Positions 1-8,290 are shown, numbered from the stretch's first letter. The stretch: 25,880 nt of DNA from Desulfobacterales bacterium (GCA_020345785.1 CP070771.1:2924796-2950675), one strand, 5' to 3'. Translations and numbers: made by a program. Notes: generated from the sequence alone by a model not told the origin.

Positions 1-1233
1 CGGGAGCTAAAAGACATATTCGCACTACAAGATGAGATCACGCTGGAGATCATCACGGCCCTGCAGGTGGAACTGACGGAGGGAGAACAAAGCCGTATTC
101 ACAGAGGGGGTACGACCAACCTGGAGGCGTTCCTAAAAATTTTAAAAGGACGTGAACATCACTTCCGGTATACCCAAGAAGACATGGAAATCGCCAAGCG
201 GAGCTATAATGAGGCAATCGCCCTCGATCCGAAATACGCCACGGCTTATTTCTGGTTGGCCTATGCCATCGATGCAGACATTGGCATTGGTTGGAGCAAA
301 TCCCGCGAAAAGGAAATTGGGCGGCTGCTTGAACTTTCAGAGAAAATTTTTGCTCTGGATGAATCAAGTGCCCAGGGTCATATCGTGTTGAGCCGTTATT
401 ACACCTATACCGGACGGCCGGACAAAGCCATCGAAGAAGCGGAAAAGGCGGTCGACCTTGATCCCAACGACGCCGACGGGTACGCATTTGGGGGGGCTGC
501 TCTTAAACAGACAAAACAGTTTAAAGAGGCCATTTCATGGTTTAAGAAGGCGATCCGTCGCAATCCCAGCCCGCCAATCTGGTATTTGTTTGGGTTATGC
601 GAAGCTTTTATCGGGAGTGGCCAGCATCAAGAAGCCATCGCCACGGCCGAAAAACTGATCACCAATTATCCTGATCGTCATGGTGCCTACCTTTATTTGG
701 GTTTATCCTATCTTGGGATGGACAGCTATGAGGAGGCGATCGCTGCCTTCAAGAAGGCCATCAATATGGCCCCAACTCATACTTTCAATCTTGAGCTTTG
801 CGCCTATACCCAAAGCTTGACAGGAAGGCACAAGGAAGCGATTGGGATGGTTAATAACGCAATTAATTTCGGACATCAGGAATCTCAAGAAGTTCAGACA
901 AGGAGATTCAGCCACCTTGCCGAGTACTATCGAAGAATAGGCCGGTATGAAGAAGCGATCGATACAAGCAGGAAGATTCTCGACAGCAATCCTAGTAATA
1001 AGCATGCTTTAAGAGCCTACATCACTCTGACTTGTGTTTACAGCGCCCTGGGAAGGGAAGAAGATACCCGTGTAGCGGCCGCAGAACTCCTCCGCATAAG
1101 CCCTGATTTTTCTATAGAGGCTCTAGCCAAAAATGATTCATGGATAGGTTTGTCTCATTATGATTGGTTTCTAAAGCACGAGCCCGATAGGAATCTCTTA
1201 GTCACGTCCCTCCGCAAGGCCGGGCTAAAATAA
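1..1233 (+). CDS. TPR-repeat protein, C-terminal part (adenylate-cyclase/TPR type), 5' end outside window
   Basis: The reading frame is open from the first base, so the gene begins upstream; a GTG at 67 is only an internal codon. The first residues (LKDIFALQDEIT, then ALQVELTEGEQ) match the linker seen between the N-terminal region and the TPR array of class III adenylate/guanylate cyclase-TPR proteins and related winged-helix/TPR regulators. What follows is a run of about eight 34-residue TPR-like units with the usual spacing of small and aromatic residues (for example A-x-x-x-P-x-x-A-x-A-Y-x-x-L-A-Y and the D-P-N-D-A pattern), making an alpha-solenoid for protein contacts. There is no transmembrane segment in the visible part. 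The catalytic or DNA-binding head cannot be seen, so cyclase activity is only inferred from the linker. Stop is TAA at 1231-1233. Confidence 0.8.
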   Translation, partial: RELKDIFALQDEITLEIITALQVELTEGEQSRIHRGGTTNLEAFLKILKGREHHFRYTQEDMEIAKRSYNEAIALDPKYATAYFWLAYAIDADIGIGWSKSREKEIGRLLELSEKIFALDESSAQGHIVLSRYYTYTGRPDKAIEEAEKAVDLDPNDADGYAFGGAALKQTKQFKEAISWFKKAIRRNPSPPIWYLFGLCEAFIGSGQHQEAIATAEKLITNYPDRHGAYLYLGLSYLGMDSYEEAIAAFKKAINMAPTHTFNLELCAYTQSLTGRHKEAIGMVNNAINFGHQESQEVQTRRFSHLAEYYRRIGRYEEAIDTSRKILDSNPSNKHALRAYITLTCVYSALGREEDTRVAAAELLRISPDFSIEALAKNDSWIGLSHYDWFLKHEPDRNLLVTSLRKAGLK

Positions 1234-1340
1234 ATTTGCCTGCTTTTTTTAGCATCATTACCCTATTGAGAAATAAGTGCGTGCTTCAGCTGTCTATGGT
1301 CAGCCGGGGATCGAGCCTAAAGAATACCCTCCGTCATTTT

Positions 1341-1370
1341 CTAATAACCAATAACTAATAACTTATAACC
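1341..1370. repeat. AATAAC-rich short-period spacer repeat
   Basis: The units CTAATAACC, AATAACTAA and TAACTTATAACC follow each other with a period of roughly 7-8 bases. It lies in the 195-bp gap between two convergent genes. It belongs to the class of short quasi-periodic intergenic repeats seen in many gaps of this window. No gene or clear terminator was found in the gap. Confidence 0.45.
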
Positions 1371-1428
1371 TTCTATTTGGAAATCTTTCGTCAAATTGTG
1401 TCTGGCCCAATCAAGGGTTGGGATAACA

Positions 1429-1971
1429 CTACAGCCTCATCACCCCGCAAACCGGTGCTTCCCAGTCCAGTGTTTCATTTTTAGCCATAGTGGCGTCCAA
1501 TTTATCTGCGATTCGGGTGGGCATCGGAGCAGAACGCCGGATTTTCAAATCGGCATGGGTAATCAATGCTTCAAAGGTGGCAGCCAACTGGTTGGTGGTT
1601 TCATTCAGCATAAAATGCATGATCTGAAAGCGTTTGTCCGACCGACCCACCAGGCGGGTGCGCACGGCAACAGTCTGCCCGACCCTGACCTCGGCGAAAT
1701 ACTGGATAAAATGTTTCAAGGCAAAAAGGCCCGCCTTCTGGCCCTCGAAGTAATCCGGGTCCAACCCGTGCGTTGCGAAAAATTTATGCCCGGCCTTGGC
1801 AAACATTTCAAAATACCATCGAATATTCATGTGTCCCATAATATCAAGATATTCAGCGGGAATGGTTTCGCGATAATATACCGGTAACGCCTTCAGCAAC
1901 GCCAGCGGTATCAGGCACCCTCCTTCTCTGTCCCAGATACCGCACTCAAACTGATTGTTCTCAACTGCCAT
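1429..1971 (-). CDS. Hot-dog fold acyl-CoA thioesterase (4-hydroxybenzoyl-CoA thioesterase/YbgC-like)
   Basis: A 180-residue protein with the hot-dog signature after residue 31: R-E-T-I-P-A-E-Y-L-D-I-M-G-H-M-N-I-R-W-Y, corresponding to the D-x-x-G-H-x-N-x-x-x-Y motif of 4HBT/YbgC thioesterases. Asp43 is in the position of the catalytic Asp. The later segments (VGQTVAVRTRLVGRSDKRF and LAATFEALITHAD) fit the beta-strands that build the CoA pocket. The expected role is hydrolysis of an acyl- or aroyl-CoA thioester in the cytosol; the substrate cannot be told. The first 30 residues precede the usual fold and could be an extension. The start at 1971 has a weak GGAG about a dozen bases upstream. 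It stands alone, facing the TPR gene. Confidence 0.75.
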   Translation of the reverse strand: MAVENNQFECGIWDREGGCLIPLALLKALPVYYRETIPAEYLDIMGHMNIRWYFEMFAKAGHKFFATHGLDPDYFEGQKAGLFALKHFIQYFAEVRVGQTVAVRTRLVGRSDKRFQIMHFMLNETTNQLAATFEALITHADLKIRRSAPMPTRIADKLDATMAKNETLDWEAPVCGVMRL

Positions 1972-2061
1972 GATATATCTTTATCTCCATCATGAATTGT
2001 AGAATTTCAGCATTGGCTTAGTTCCTTTGTGCCTGAACTAAAATTGTTTATTTCCAATCAG

Positions 2062-2185
2062 GTAGCGGCGGGGTTTATCCCCGCCTAAGCTCGAATTATA
2101 AAGTCTCCCGCCAGCTGAATGATCGTCCAAAGGTAGCACGAAAATAAACACTACCGTCATGGGCGGGGATAAACCCCGCCGCTAC
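2062..2185. repeat. REP-pair (REPIN-like) inverted-repeat element
   Basis: Two 24-base arms at 2062-2085 and 2162-2185 are perfect reverse complements of each other. Each arm contains its own small hairpin (GGCGGGG, loop TTTAT, CCCCGCC). The 76 bases between the arms have no gene. Two REP-like hairpins in opposite orientation, in the gap between two minus-strand genes, are the usual form of a REPIN. Such elements are normally mobilised in trans by a RAYT transposase; none is present in the window. Confidence 0.8.
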
Positions 2186-2249
2186 AAAAGCTCTGTTAAT
2201 TAATTCTTTTAATCCGCCAGCAGATTTGGACGAGATTTAGAGACAACTT

Positions 2250-3338
2250 TTAGGTCTGCTTGCCAAAACTTGCCTTTAACGAAGCAATCAATTCCTTCGG
2301 ATCCCTGGGCGGTGTCGGAAAATCGGGTTTGGCCTCCATGGTGATGGCATCCGAAGGGCATCCGCTGGCACACACCGCACATCCGAAACACCGATCTAAA
2401 TCCACCACCGGTACGTCATTGTCACCCATAAGCAGGGCTTCCGGCGGACAGCGTTCGATGCAGGTCTCGCAGGCGGTGCAAAGATCCGGGTCAAAGCGCG
2501 GCTGAAAACCGGAGTTGAAAAAAAGTGCCGGTTTGGACTGTTTCAAAACCCCCTGGATGACGCCACAATGCCAGCGATCGCAGTTGCAGATGAAATCGAT
2601 ATCCTCCGTGGTGTTGCGGCTCATGTGCACCAGACCGGCTTCTTCTGAGCTATCGAGCACCTGCCGGGCCTCTTCTTTGCCCATCTGCTGCGCTCCCAGC
2701 CTTTCGATGGCATACTCGGCCATGTTTCCAAACCACATACAGACCTCCATGGGCATACCGTGAACATCTTCATCACGCAAGTTAGCCGCGTGCCGGCAGT
2801 AGCAGGTACCGACAGCGATGGGTTCATATTTGTCGATGTAGGTAGAAACCTGACTGTAGGTGTGGACGTTATTTCCCGCCTCAATGGTTCTGTCTACTGC
2901 AATGACCCGAGTCAAGGGAAAGGTCATCCGGGTCTCACCCTTGGCGGCATTGAACGCTTCTTTATAGTCGTGAATGAGGCGGGCTATCTGTTTATCCCTG
3001 GGTGTGCTTCTGCCGGAAATGAACTGATATTCGAAAATTCCCGGCATAAACGGCTCGCCCTGGTAGTATCGGATTCCATCACGCTTAAAGGTTTTGCAAA
3101 GTCCCTTGTCGGCCATGGTTTCCAGGATCGGTTCGACCTCTTTTTCACTCATACCCATCAGGACGGCTATTTCAGCGGCCGTTGACGGTTTCCTGGACAT
3201 GACATTGTTGACTGCGGCCTCCCGGGGCGTAAAAAGCGCTTCGACCAACATATAAAACTCGGGAATGTCGACGCCGACGTAAGGTCCTCGCCGCTCTTTC
3301 ATGACCTCCAGCATTTGCTTATAAACTTCTTGAGTCAT
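2250..3338 (-). CDS. Dicluster 4Fe-4S ferredoxin-like protein with winged-helix-like N-terminus and extra Cys motifs
   Basis: A 362-residue cytosolic protein. The C-terminus holds two classic 4Fe-4S motifs: C287-x2-C290-x2-C293-x3-C297-P and C317-x2-C320-x2-C323-x3-C327-P. In the middle lie further cysteines, C179-Y-C181-R-H, C200, and C251-N-C253 with C258, which may hold another cluster or metal. Residues about 50-90 (STAAEIAVLMGMSEKEVEPILETMADKG read in pieces) look like a winged helix-turn-helix. The role is probably electron transfer or redox-linked regulation; proteins of this layout are common in sulfate-reducing Desulfobacterota, but no defined reaction is known to me. The start at 3338 has GGAGG about 12 bases upstream. 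It has no obvious operon partner; the molybdoenzyme 3 kb away could be a redox client (inference). Confidence 0.75.
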   Translation of the reverse strand: MTQEVYKQMLEVMKERRGPYVGVDIPEFYMLVEALFTPREAAVNNVMSRKPSTAAEIAVLMGMSEKEVEPILETMADKGLCKTFKRDGIRYYQGEPFMPGIFEYQFISGRSTPRDKQIARLIHDYKEAFNAAKGETRMTFPLTRVIAVDRTIEAGNNVHTYSQVSTYIDKYEPIAVGTCYCRHAANLRDEDVHGMPMEVCMWFGNMAEYAIERLGAQQMGKEEARQVLDSSEEAGLVHMSRNTTEDIDFICNCDRWHCGVIQGVLKQSKPALFFNSGFQPRFDPDLCTACETCIERCPPEALLMGDNDVPVVDLDRCFGCAVCASGCPSDAITMEAKPDFPTPPRDPKELIASLKASFGKQT

Positions 3339-3360
3339 AACCGCTTATCCTCCCCCTTTT

Positions 3361-3449
3361 AAATTGAAAATTGAAGATTGATAATTGAAGGAATCTTATC
3401 AATATCCATCTAGTTTCAACAAACAACACACAACAGACCACTGACAAAT
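3361..3449. repeat. Short-period spacer repeats (ATTGAA type and CTGACAA type)
   Basis: Bases 3361-3390 carry AATTGAAA, ATTGAAG, ATTGATA and ATTGAAG in a row with a period of about 8. Bases 3421-3449 carry CAAACAACACACAACAG followed by ACCACTGACAAA. The ATTGAA type recurs at 6021-6053. The ACTGACAA type recurs at 13058-13110 (other strand) and 21121-21172. They fill the gap between two minus-strand genes. Confidence 0.55.
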
Positions 3450-3463
3450 TGAGTTTTACTCAA

Positions 3464-4438
3464 TTAATTAATCACCTGCGCAAATTTCTCTTTTATGATC
3501 GCTTCAGCTTCGGCCATGATCCGATCCAGCAGCTCACGGCAGCTCGGTATGTCTCGTACAAGCCCCATACTTTGACCGGCGGACAGGACACCTTTTTCCA
3601 TATCACCGTCTTCGAGCATTTTCTGGCCGACAAGCCCGGAAACAAACGGCGCGATGTCTTCGATTCTGGTGTTGCCGCGGCCTTCGATTTCCAGCACTTT
3701 GTCGACGATTTGATTGTGAAGCACACGTTCGGTATTGCGCAGGGTGCGCATGATCAGGCGCGTGTCGCGCTCACTGTGATTTATCAGAGCCTGTTTGACG
3801 TTATCGTGCACCGGCGCCTCTTTGGTGGCCACAAAACGGGTGCCCATGTTCATACCGTCGGCACCAAGGCCCAGACATCCCACTAGGCCGCGCCCGTCGG
3901 CAAACCCGCCGGAGGCGATAATCGGCAGGCGAATGGCATCGCGGGTAAGCGGGATCAGTATCAGGGATGTGACGTCGTCCTCCCCCGGATGCCCGGCCGC
4001 CTCGAATCCGTCGATGCTGACCACATCACAGCCGATTTTCTCGGCTTTAACGGCGTGGCGCACGGAGGTGCACTTGTGAACTACTTTGATGCCCGCAGAC
4101 TTGAGCTGCTCCATGTAGGGCTCCGGATTGCGGCCGGCGGTTTCGATAAACTTAATGCCCTCTTCAATGCAAACGTCGATATAGGCAGGATAGTCGATCG
4201 GACGAAGAGAAGGCAAAAAAGTAAGATTGACGCCAAAGGGTTTATCCGTCATTTGCCGGCATTTCCGAATTTCAGCCCGCAAAAGTTCCGCCTCCGAAAA
4301 GCTCAGGGCGGTCATAAATCCGATCCCGCCGGCATTGGCCACAGCCGCGGCCAGCTCGGCCCGGGCAATCCACATCAACCCGCCCTGGACAATGGGACGC
4401 TCGATGCCGAATAGTTCCGTAATGCGTGTTTTGAGCAT
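3464..4438 (-). CDS. Nitronate monooxygenase / 2-nitropropane dioxygenase family FMN protein
   Basis: A 324-residue TIM-barrel flavoprotein. The N-terminus has the FMN-site motif P-I-V-Q-G-G-L-M-W and A-N-A-G-G-I-G-F. Residues 141-152 (SIDGFEAAGHPG) carry the conserved H150 at the active site. Residues 173-200 (ASGGFADGRG and LGADGMNMGTRF) form the phosphate-binding loops. This is the family that contains nitronate monooxygenase and the FabK-type enoyl-ACP reductase; the length and the G-F-E-A-x-G-H motif suit either, so the substrate is open. In an anaerobe a reductase or detoxifying role may be more likely than an oxygenase (inference). AGGAG lies about 10 bases before the ATG at 4438. It appears monocistronic. 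Confidence 0.8.
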   Translation of the reverse strand: MLKTRITELFGIERPIVQGGLMWIARAELAAAVANAGGIGFMTALSFSEAELLRAEIRKCRQMTDKPFGVNLTFLPSLRPIDYPAYIDVCIEEGIKFIETAGRNPEPYMEQLKSAGIKVVHKCTSVRHAVKAEKIGCDVVSIDGFEAAGHPGEDDVTSLILIPLTRDAIRLPIIASGGFADGRGLVGCLGLGADGMNMGTRFVATKEAPVHDNVKQALINHSERDTRLIMRTLRNTERVLHNQIVDKVLEIEGRGNTRIEDIAPFVSGLVGQKMLEDGDMEKGVLSAGQSMGLVRDIPSCRELLDRIMAEAEAIIKEKFAQVIN

Positions 4439-4603
4439 AAGTCTACTCTCCTTTTTTCTCTCGCAGAGCCCGCAGGGATCACAGAGTTTTTTTAAATTAT
4501 CACTGTGTACCGGTTTATTTCCATCAATGGTTGATTTTCAAGAATGGATTCGTTTTTAATTCTTTCTTTTTGGGCAGGATGCACAGGATTTATTGGATTA
4601 TTT

Positions 4604-4632
4604 ATTCTTTGTTTCCGGATGAAACAAAGAAT
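4604..4632. repeat. Perfect 12-bp hairpin, 5-base loop
   Basis: Arm ATTCTTTGTTTC, loop CGGAT, arm GAAACAAAGAAT. It lies about 170 bp upstream of the start of the nitronate monooxygenase-like gene. There is no U-run directly after it on either strand, so it is not a classic terminator. Confidence 0.7.
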
Positions 4633-4750
4633 ACCCAATCGCCTCCGGCGAGATGACCAACAATAATAACAGGGTAACCAAGATAATGAATTTTAATGAA
4701 ATAATATTTGCAACCCTGAAGTTCTTCCTTCCACCAAAGGTGGCTTGTGT

Positions 4751-4779
4751 TTCATCAATTTCTTCCGGAAATTGATGAA
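4751..4779. repeat. Second perfect 12-bp hairpin, 5-base loop
   Basis: Arm TTCATCAATTTC, loop TTCCG, arm GAAATTGATGAA. It has the same geometry as the hairpin at 4604-4632, with TTTC and GAAA closing both loops. It lies about 90 bases past the stop of the minus-strand QueG-like gene, so it could stabilise or end that transcript. An A-run follows on the plus strand, which is the wrong side for a minus-strand terminator. Confidence 0.65.
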
Positions 4780-4867
4780 GACAAAAAAAATATCCTGATA
4801 ATCCCGTTAATCCTGTCTGAGTTAAAAAAATATTTAAAAGAATCCATTCCTATGAATCGAATTGCTT

Positions 4868-5911
4868 TTAAGTGTCCTCGTAGAGAGACCGGGTGGCCGA
4901 ATCCATGGCCGCCAGGTGTTTGCGGGCCTTTTCAGGTGAAACGGCTTCCCGCGTGCCGTCGGGGTGTTCCACGATCACCCCGCTTTCCACCAGCATTTTA
5001 TAGCGCTTTTTACGAACCTCTTTGTCCGGATGGCAGATCAGCTGGCAGTTTCCGCAGGTTAATTCAACCCGGTCGCCCGGCATAAGGACGTTAAAAACGG
5101 ATAGCTCCGATCGCCGCCTTTTCAGAAAAGGACCCACGGCCTTTACCAATGCCGGATAAAACTCCTCGTCTTTTTCCGGTATGGGAAACCTGGCCGGAGA
5201 CCAGGTGGACCATTGACCGGATTTGTGTAATCCGGCAAACCCGCCGCAGACGTAATCGCACCGGCTGTGATGTCGCTTTTTGGAGTAGGAAAAATCCATT
5301 CCGCCCATGGTCACAGTGACTTTTTCTTCGCCGTTGATAAAGCCGGATGCACACGCCGCTTCGCACAGCCGACACTCGTCGCAATAGTTATGCTCGGCCG
5401 GTATCGGTTCGGTCGGAATGAGTTCGGCTTCCGTTACCGCTGAACCCAGAATAATGGCGGCGCCCTCATTGGGGGTAAGTACATTTCCTGAAAGCCCAAA
5501 AAACCCAACACCCGAACGGACCGCCAGATATCGATGTGAAATGGGCGGTATCTCATCAAAGCGGCCGTTTTTCGAATCAGTTCTATAGGCCGTGTTGGCC
5601 GTCAAGGGGACGGATGGATACCCTTTTTGACTCAGATAACTGGCCAATTCCAGTGAGATGCCGCTGGCGATAACGTTGGTTTGAATATTATTGCGCAGGT
5701 GATCCGCATGGCTGCGTTTACTAAACCAGGGGTCGATACAGTTCTGATCCACCGGGACCGCAAAACTTATGGCTGATTCTGCCTTCGGCAACACGTAAGT
5801 CAGATCGCTGGAAGGCGGTCCATCCACCAGCATTTCAGAGGTGACAATACCGACAGCACAGGCGCCATAAGACAAAGCCAGGTCTTTCACCCTTCCGGTA
5901 ATTTTCTCCAT
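4868..5911 (-). CDS. QueG-like (epoxyqueuosine reductase family) Fe-S protein
   Basis: A 347-residue cytosolic protein. The N-terminal 170 residues resemble the cobalamin-binding half of QueG-type reductases (GACAVGIV near the start, ISHRYLAVRSGVGFFGLSGNVLTPNEG at 124-150, read in pieces). Cys177-x2-Cys180-x2-Cys183-x3-Cys187 and Cys286-x2-Cys289-x3-Cys293-H-P are two 4Fe-4S motifs, with C218 and C222 between them as extra candidates. True QueG ends its first motif in C-P-T; here it is C-A-S-G, and the insertion between motifs is about 100 residues. It is therefore better seen as a paralogue, perhaps a corrinoid-linked reductase or activator, than as the tRNA enzyme. The start at 5911 has only a distant GAGG. 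No tRNA-modification genes are nearby. Confidence 0.65.
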   Translation of the reverse strand: MEKITGRVKDLALSYGACAVGIVTSEMLVDGPPSSDLTYVLPKAESAISFAVPVDQNCIDPWFSKRSHADHLRNNIQTNVIASGISLELASYLSQKGYPSVPLTANTAYRTDSKNGRFDEIPPISHRYLAVRSGVGFFGLSGNVLTPNEGAAIILGSAVTEAELIPTEPIPAEHNYCDECRLCEAACASGFINGEEKVTVTMGGMDFSYSKKRHHSRCDYVCGGFAGLHKSGQWSTWSPARFPIPEKDEEFYPALVKAVGPFLKRRRSELSVFNVLMPGDRVELTCGNCQLICHPDKEVRKKRYKMLVESGVIVEHPDGTREAVSPEKARKHLAAMDSATRSLYEDT

Positions 5912-6020
5912 GGATAAGATGCGTCCTCTAGAATTGAAGATTTAATAATTTTGGAATTCTGTCATTTAATTAAAGCATTCCAACATAAATGTTTTTTTAA
6001 AAAATCGATAGCATTCCTCA

Positions 6021-6053
6021 AATATTCAATTTTCAATTTACAATATTCAATTC
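6021..6053. repeat. ATTCAA/TTGAAT-type spacer repeat
   Basis: AATATTCAATTTTCAATTT followed by ACAATATTCAATTC, a period of about 8. It is the reverse-strand counterpart of the repeat at 3361-3390. It abuts the stop codon of the molybdopterin oxidoreductase gene (6053-6055). Confidence 0.5.
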
Positions 6054-8290
6054 TATACTCCCTCAACCCGGCACGGCACATACCTGTGCAGCGGTGTTCC
6101 GAGCGGGTCGCGATGCGTGTTTTTCGTCAGACGGTTGGCGTTTATACCATAAATCTTTCCTTCATAATTTAATCCAAAACCGTGAGGAACCAGCACCATA
6201 CCCCGGCGCGTCTGATCGGTCAATTCCAGCTCACCCACCTCACTGCCGGCTGCCGTGGTCACCCGCACCTGCTGGCCGTCGTGGAGGCGCAGGGCTTCAG
6301 CGTCAACGGGGTTGACAGCTACGGTGCAGGCACGTTTGTCTTTGTTCCATTCGGGGTTGCGCATGAGGGTGTTGGCATTGTATTTCATATGTCGGCCGGC
6401 ATTGAGAATCAACGGGAATTCGTCGGGCAGCTTTAGATCTTCCGCCTCGCCGACTGCATCCAAAGACTCAGCCTGTGTTTCCAGCTCGGGGATATAAATT
6501 TCAATTTTGCCCGAGGGGGTTTTGATGCTTTTCATGGGATGGTCCGCATCGGCCCGGCCGACCCACAATCCTTCGGGCGTATCCAGCAGTGCCTGGAAAA
6601 TACGATCGCCCTGGTCGATTCCCGGCTCGAATCCGGCCCGGGCGGCATTTTCCCTGAACACTTTAGGGGCCGTCATTAGCATTCCCCACAACCCTGCCCT
6701 GGCTGCGCTGTCCCACACCCGTCCCAATGTTTTGGCCAGCACAAACGGCATACTTCTCATGGCTTTGGGTTCGACGGCCGCCCATTCCATTAATTTAGCG
6801 CCAAAAGTCATCCGGTCGGCCTCAGCCGCCGGCTGGAGCGAATCGGGAATTTGCGGAATCAATCCAAGTCTATCAGCCAGCAACGTATGGATCTGGGCGG
6901 CCTCCAGGCATTGACCCGGCGGATCGACGATGGGCCGACGCAATTGAAAATAGACATCCGGATACGTCCAGGGGAAGAAGGTGGCATCCCAGGCTTCATA
7001 AAAAGTGCGACAGGGCAGCACATAATGCGCCAGTCGGGCGGTTTCGTTCATGACGATGTCATTGACCACCAGCAGCTCCAGTTTGCCGAAGGCTTGCTCG
7101 TAGGCCGTGGTATCCGGATAGGCACGCAGCGGATTGCAGGCACTGACATAAACCGCACGCAGGCGCTCGGGGTGATCGCTCAGAATCTCTTCGGGCATGG
7201 CAGCCGCCGGGAACGATCCGGCTGCTGCCGGCGGCAAATTGGAGCTGACGGTTCGCCAAGTTTTGGGATCGCGCTCATCGGCGTGAAATCCCATGGGCAT
7301 GACCATGCCGGGTATAACGTTGCCGCCGCGCCTGCCGAAAATACCGCATACGGCGCCCAATATGTGCACGAAATAGGAATTAAGCGTGCTGTGGCGTCCC
7401 ATGTAAATACCCAGGTCGGTGTGCACGCACCAGCGTTGGGTGGTCATCAAGCGGCAAACCTCCCGAACCTGCTCATAATCAAGCTGGCAGACTTCGACTG
7501 CAGCGGCTGCGTCAAATTTGATGAACCAATTCGCAATTTTCTCCCAACCCTCGACGTTTTTGTCGATGTAGTCTTTGGCCTCCCAACCTTCGTTGAGAAT
7601 GATGGCTATCATGGCCTTCATCAACAGGGCATCGGTGCCGGGGCGCACGGGCAGGTGAATGTCGGCGATGGCAGCGGTCTCGCTTTTGCGCGGATCGATG
7701 ACCACCAGTAATCGGTCCGGATCCCTGGAAAAGTTGGTAAGCACTTTCGGTGCCCGCGGCATTTGATGGCTCTGCATGCCGTTCCAGCCCCAGGCGACCA
7801 ACATCTCCGATGCGTGTTCGTCGGGACCGGCGATATTGTATTGCTTGCCGAATACGCGGCCGGTCACCCACCACGAGCCGCAGAACTCCTGGCCGGCGGA
7901 TGAATAGTAATACTGGGAACCCATGGCCCTGAGAATACCCAAACCGAAGGCTGCCTCCAGGTGGCCGCCCTGAGCACTGCCGCCCATGTAGGCCAGACAG
8001 CGCGGACCGTGCCGATCGACCAGTTCACGCATCCTCGCGGCAATATCATCGATGACCAGCTCCCAGGAAATTGGTTCGAAACGGTCCCCGACTCGCTTCA
8101 AGGGCGTTGTCAATCGATCTGCCGGGTACTGGTGATAAATGACATTGAGCCCCTTGCGGCAGGCATAGCCCTGGCTGCGCGGATTTGATCTATCCGGTTT
8201 GACCTTGGTCATGCGGTTTTTTTCAACCAAAACCTCCAGTCCGCAATTCTGCGCACACAAAACACATCCGGTTTTATGCCATTCGCCCAT
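6053..8290 (-). CDS. Molybdopterin oxidoreductase catalytic subunit (DMSO-reductase/formate dehydrogenase-like), orphan
   Basis: A 745-residue protein with the whole MopB layout: C9-x2-C12-x3-C16-x27-C44 for the proximal 4Fe-4S cluster, the molybdopterin domains (LVAWGWNGMQS, VIDPRKSETAAIADIHLPVRPGTD, read in pieces), and a C-terminal MGD-binding beta-barrel (LILNAGRHMKYNANTLMRNPEW). Cys137 in Q-E-F-C-G-S-W-W sits where formate dehydrogenase and NapA carry their Mo-ligand Sec or Cys. No twin-arginine signal is present, so it is probably cytosolic. The usual Fe-S and membrane subunits are missing next to it; the dicluster protein at 2250-3338 is the nearest possible partner. It has a strong ribosome site (GGGGAGGGC) before the ATG. 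A MarR gene and a matching palindrome lie upstream. The substrate is unknown; formate, thiosulfate or an organic compound are all possible. Confidence 0.8.
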   Translation of the reverse strand: MGEWHKTGCVLCAQNCGLEVLVEKNRMTKVKPDRSNPRSQGYACRKGLNVIYHQYPADRLTTPLKRVGDRFEPISWELVIDDIAARMRELVDRHGPRCLAYMGGSAQGGHLEAAFGLGILRAMGSQYYYSSAGQEFCGSWWVTGRVFGKQYNIAGPDEHASEMLVAWGWNGMQSHQMPRAPKVLTNFSRDPDRLLVVIDPRKSETAAIADIHLPVRPGTDALLMKAMIAIILNEGWEAKDYIDKNVEGWEKIANWFIKFDAAAAVEVCQLDYEQVREVCRLMTTQRWCVHTDLGIYMGRHSTLNSYFVHILGAVCGIFGRRGGNVIPGMVMPMGFHADERDPKTWRTVSSNLPPAAAGSFPAAAMPEEILSDHPERLRAVYVSACNPLRAYPDTTAYEQAFGKLELLVVNDIVMNETARLAHYVLPCRTFYEAWDATFFPWTYPDVYFQLRRPIVDPPGQCLEAAQIHTLLADRLGLIPQIPDSLQPAAEADRMTFGAKLMEWAAVEPKAMRSMPFVLAKTLGRVWDSAARAGLWGMLMTAPKVFRENAARAGFEPGIDQGDRIFQALLDTPEGLWVGRADADHPMKSIKTPSGKIEIYIPELETQAESLDAVGEAEDLKLPDEFPLILNAGRHMKYNANTLMRNPEWNKDKRACTVAVNPVDAEALRLHDGQQVRVTTAAGSEVGELELTDQTRRGMVLVPHGFGLNYEGKIYGINANRLTKNTHRDPLGTPLHRYVPCRVEGV

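Larger units (their letters stand above)
4439..4867. other. 429-bp gap with hairpins and short-period repeats
   Basis: No gene is visible. The gap holds two perfect 12-bp-arm hairpins (entered separately), a 5-bp hairpin CCACC-AAA-GGTGG at 4731-4743, and spacer-type repeats: GCAGGATGCACAGGATT near 4575-4590 and ATCCTGATAATCCCGTTAAT near 4792-4811. It must contain the 3' end of the QueG-like transcript and the promoter of the nitronate monooxygenase-like gene, both on the minus strand. Confidence 0.6.

Noticed and set aside
1396..1887. Plus-strand 163-codon frame opposite the hot-dog thioesterase
   Set aside because: The minus strand carries the D-x-M-G-H-x-N thioesterase motif; this frame has no family features.
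6851..7711. Plus-strand open frame of 286 codons inside the molybdoenzyme gene
   Set aside because: It is antisense to a protein with complete MopB motifs, has no ribosome site and no family resemblance; long antisense frames are common in G+C-rich codon-biased genes.
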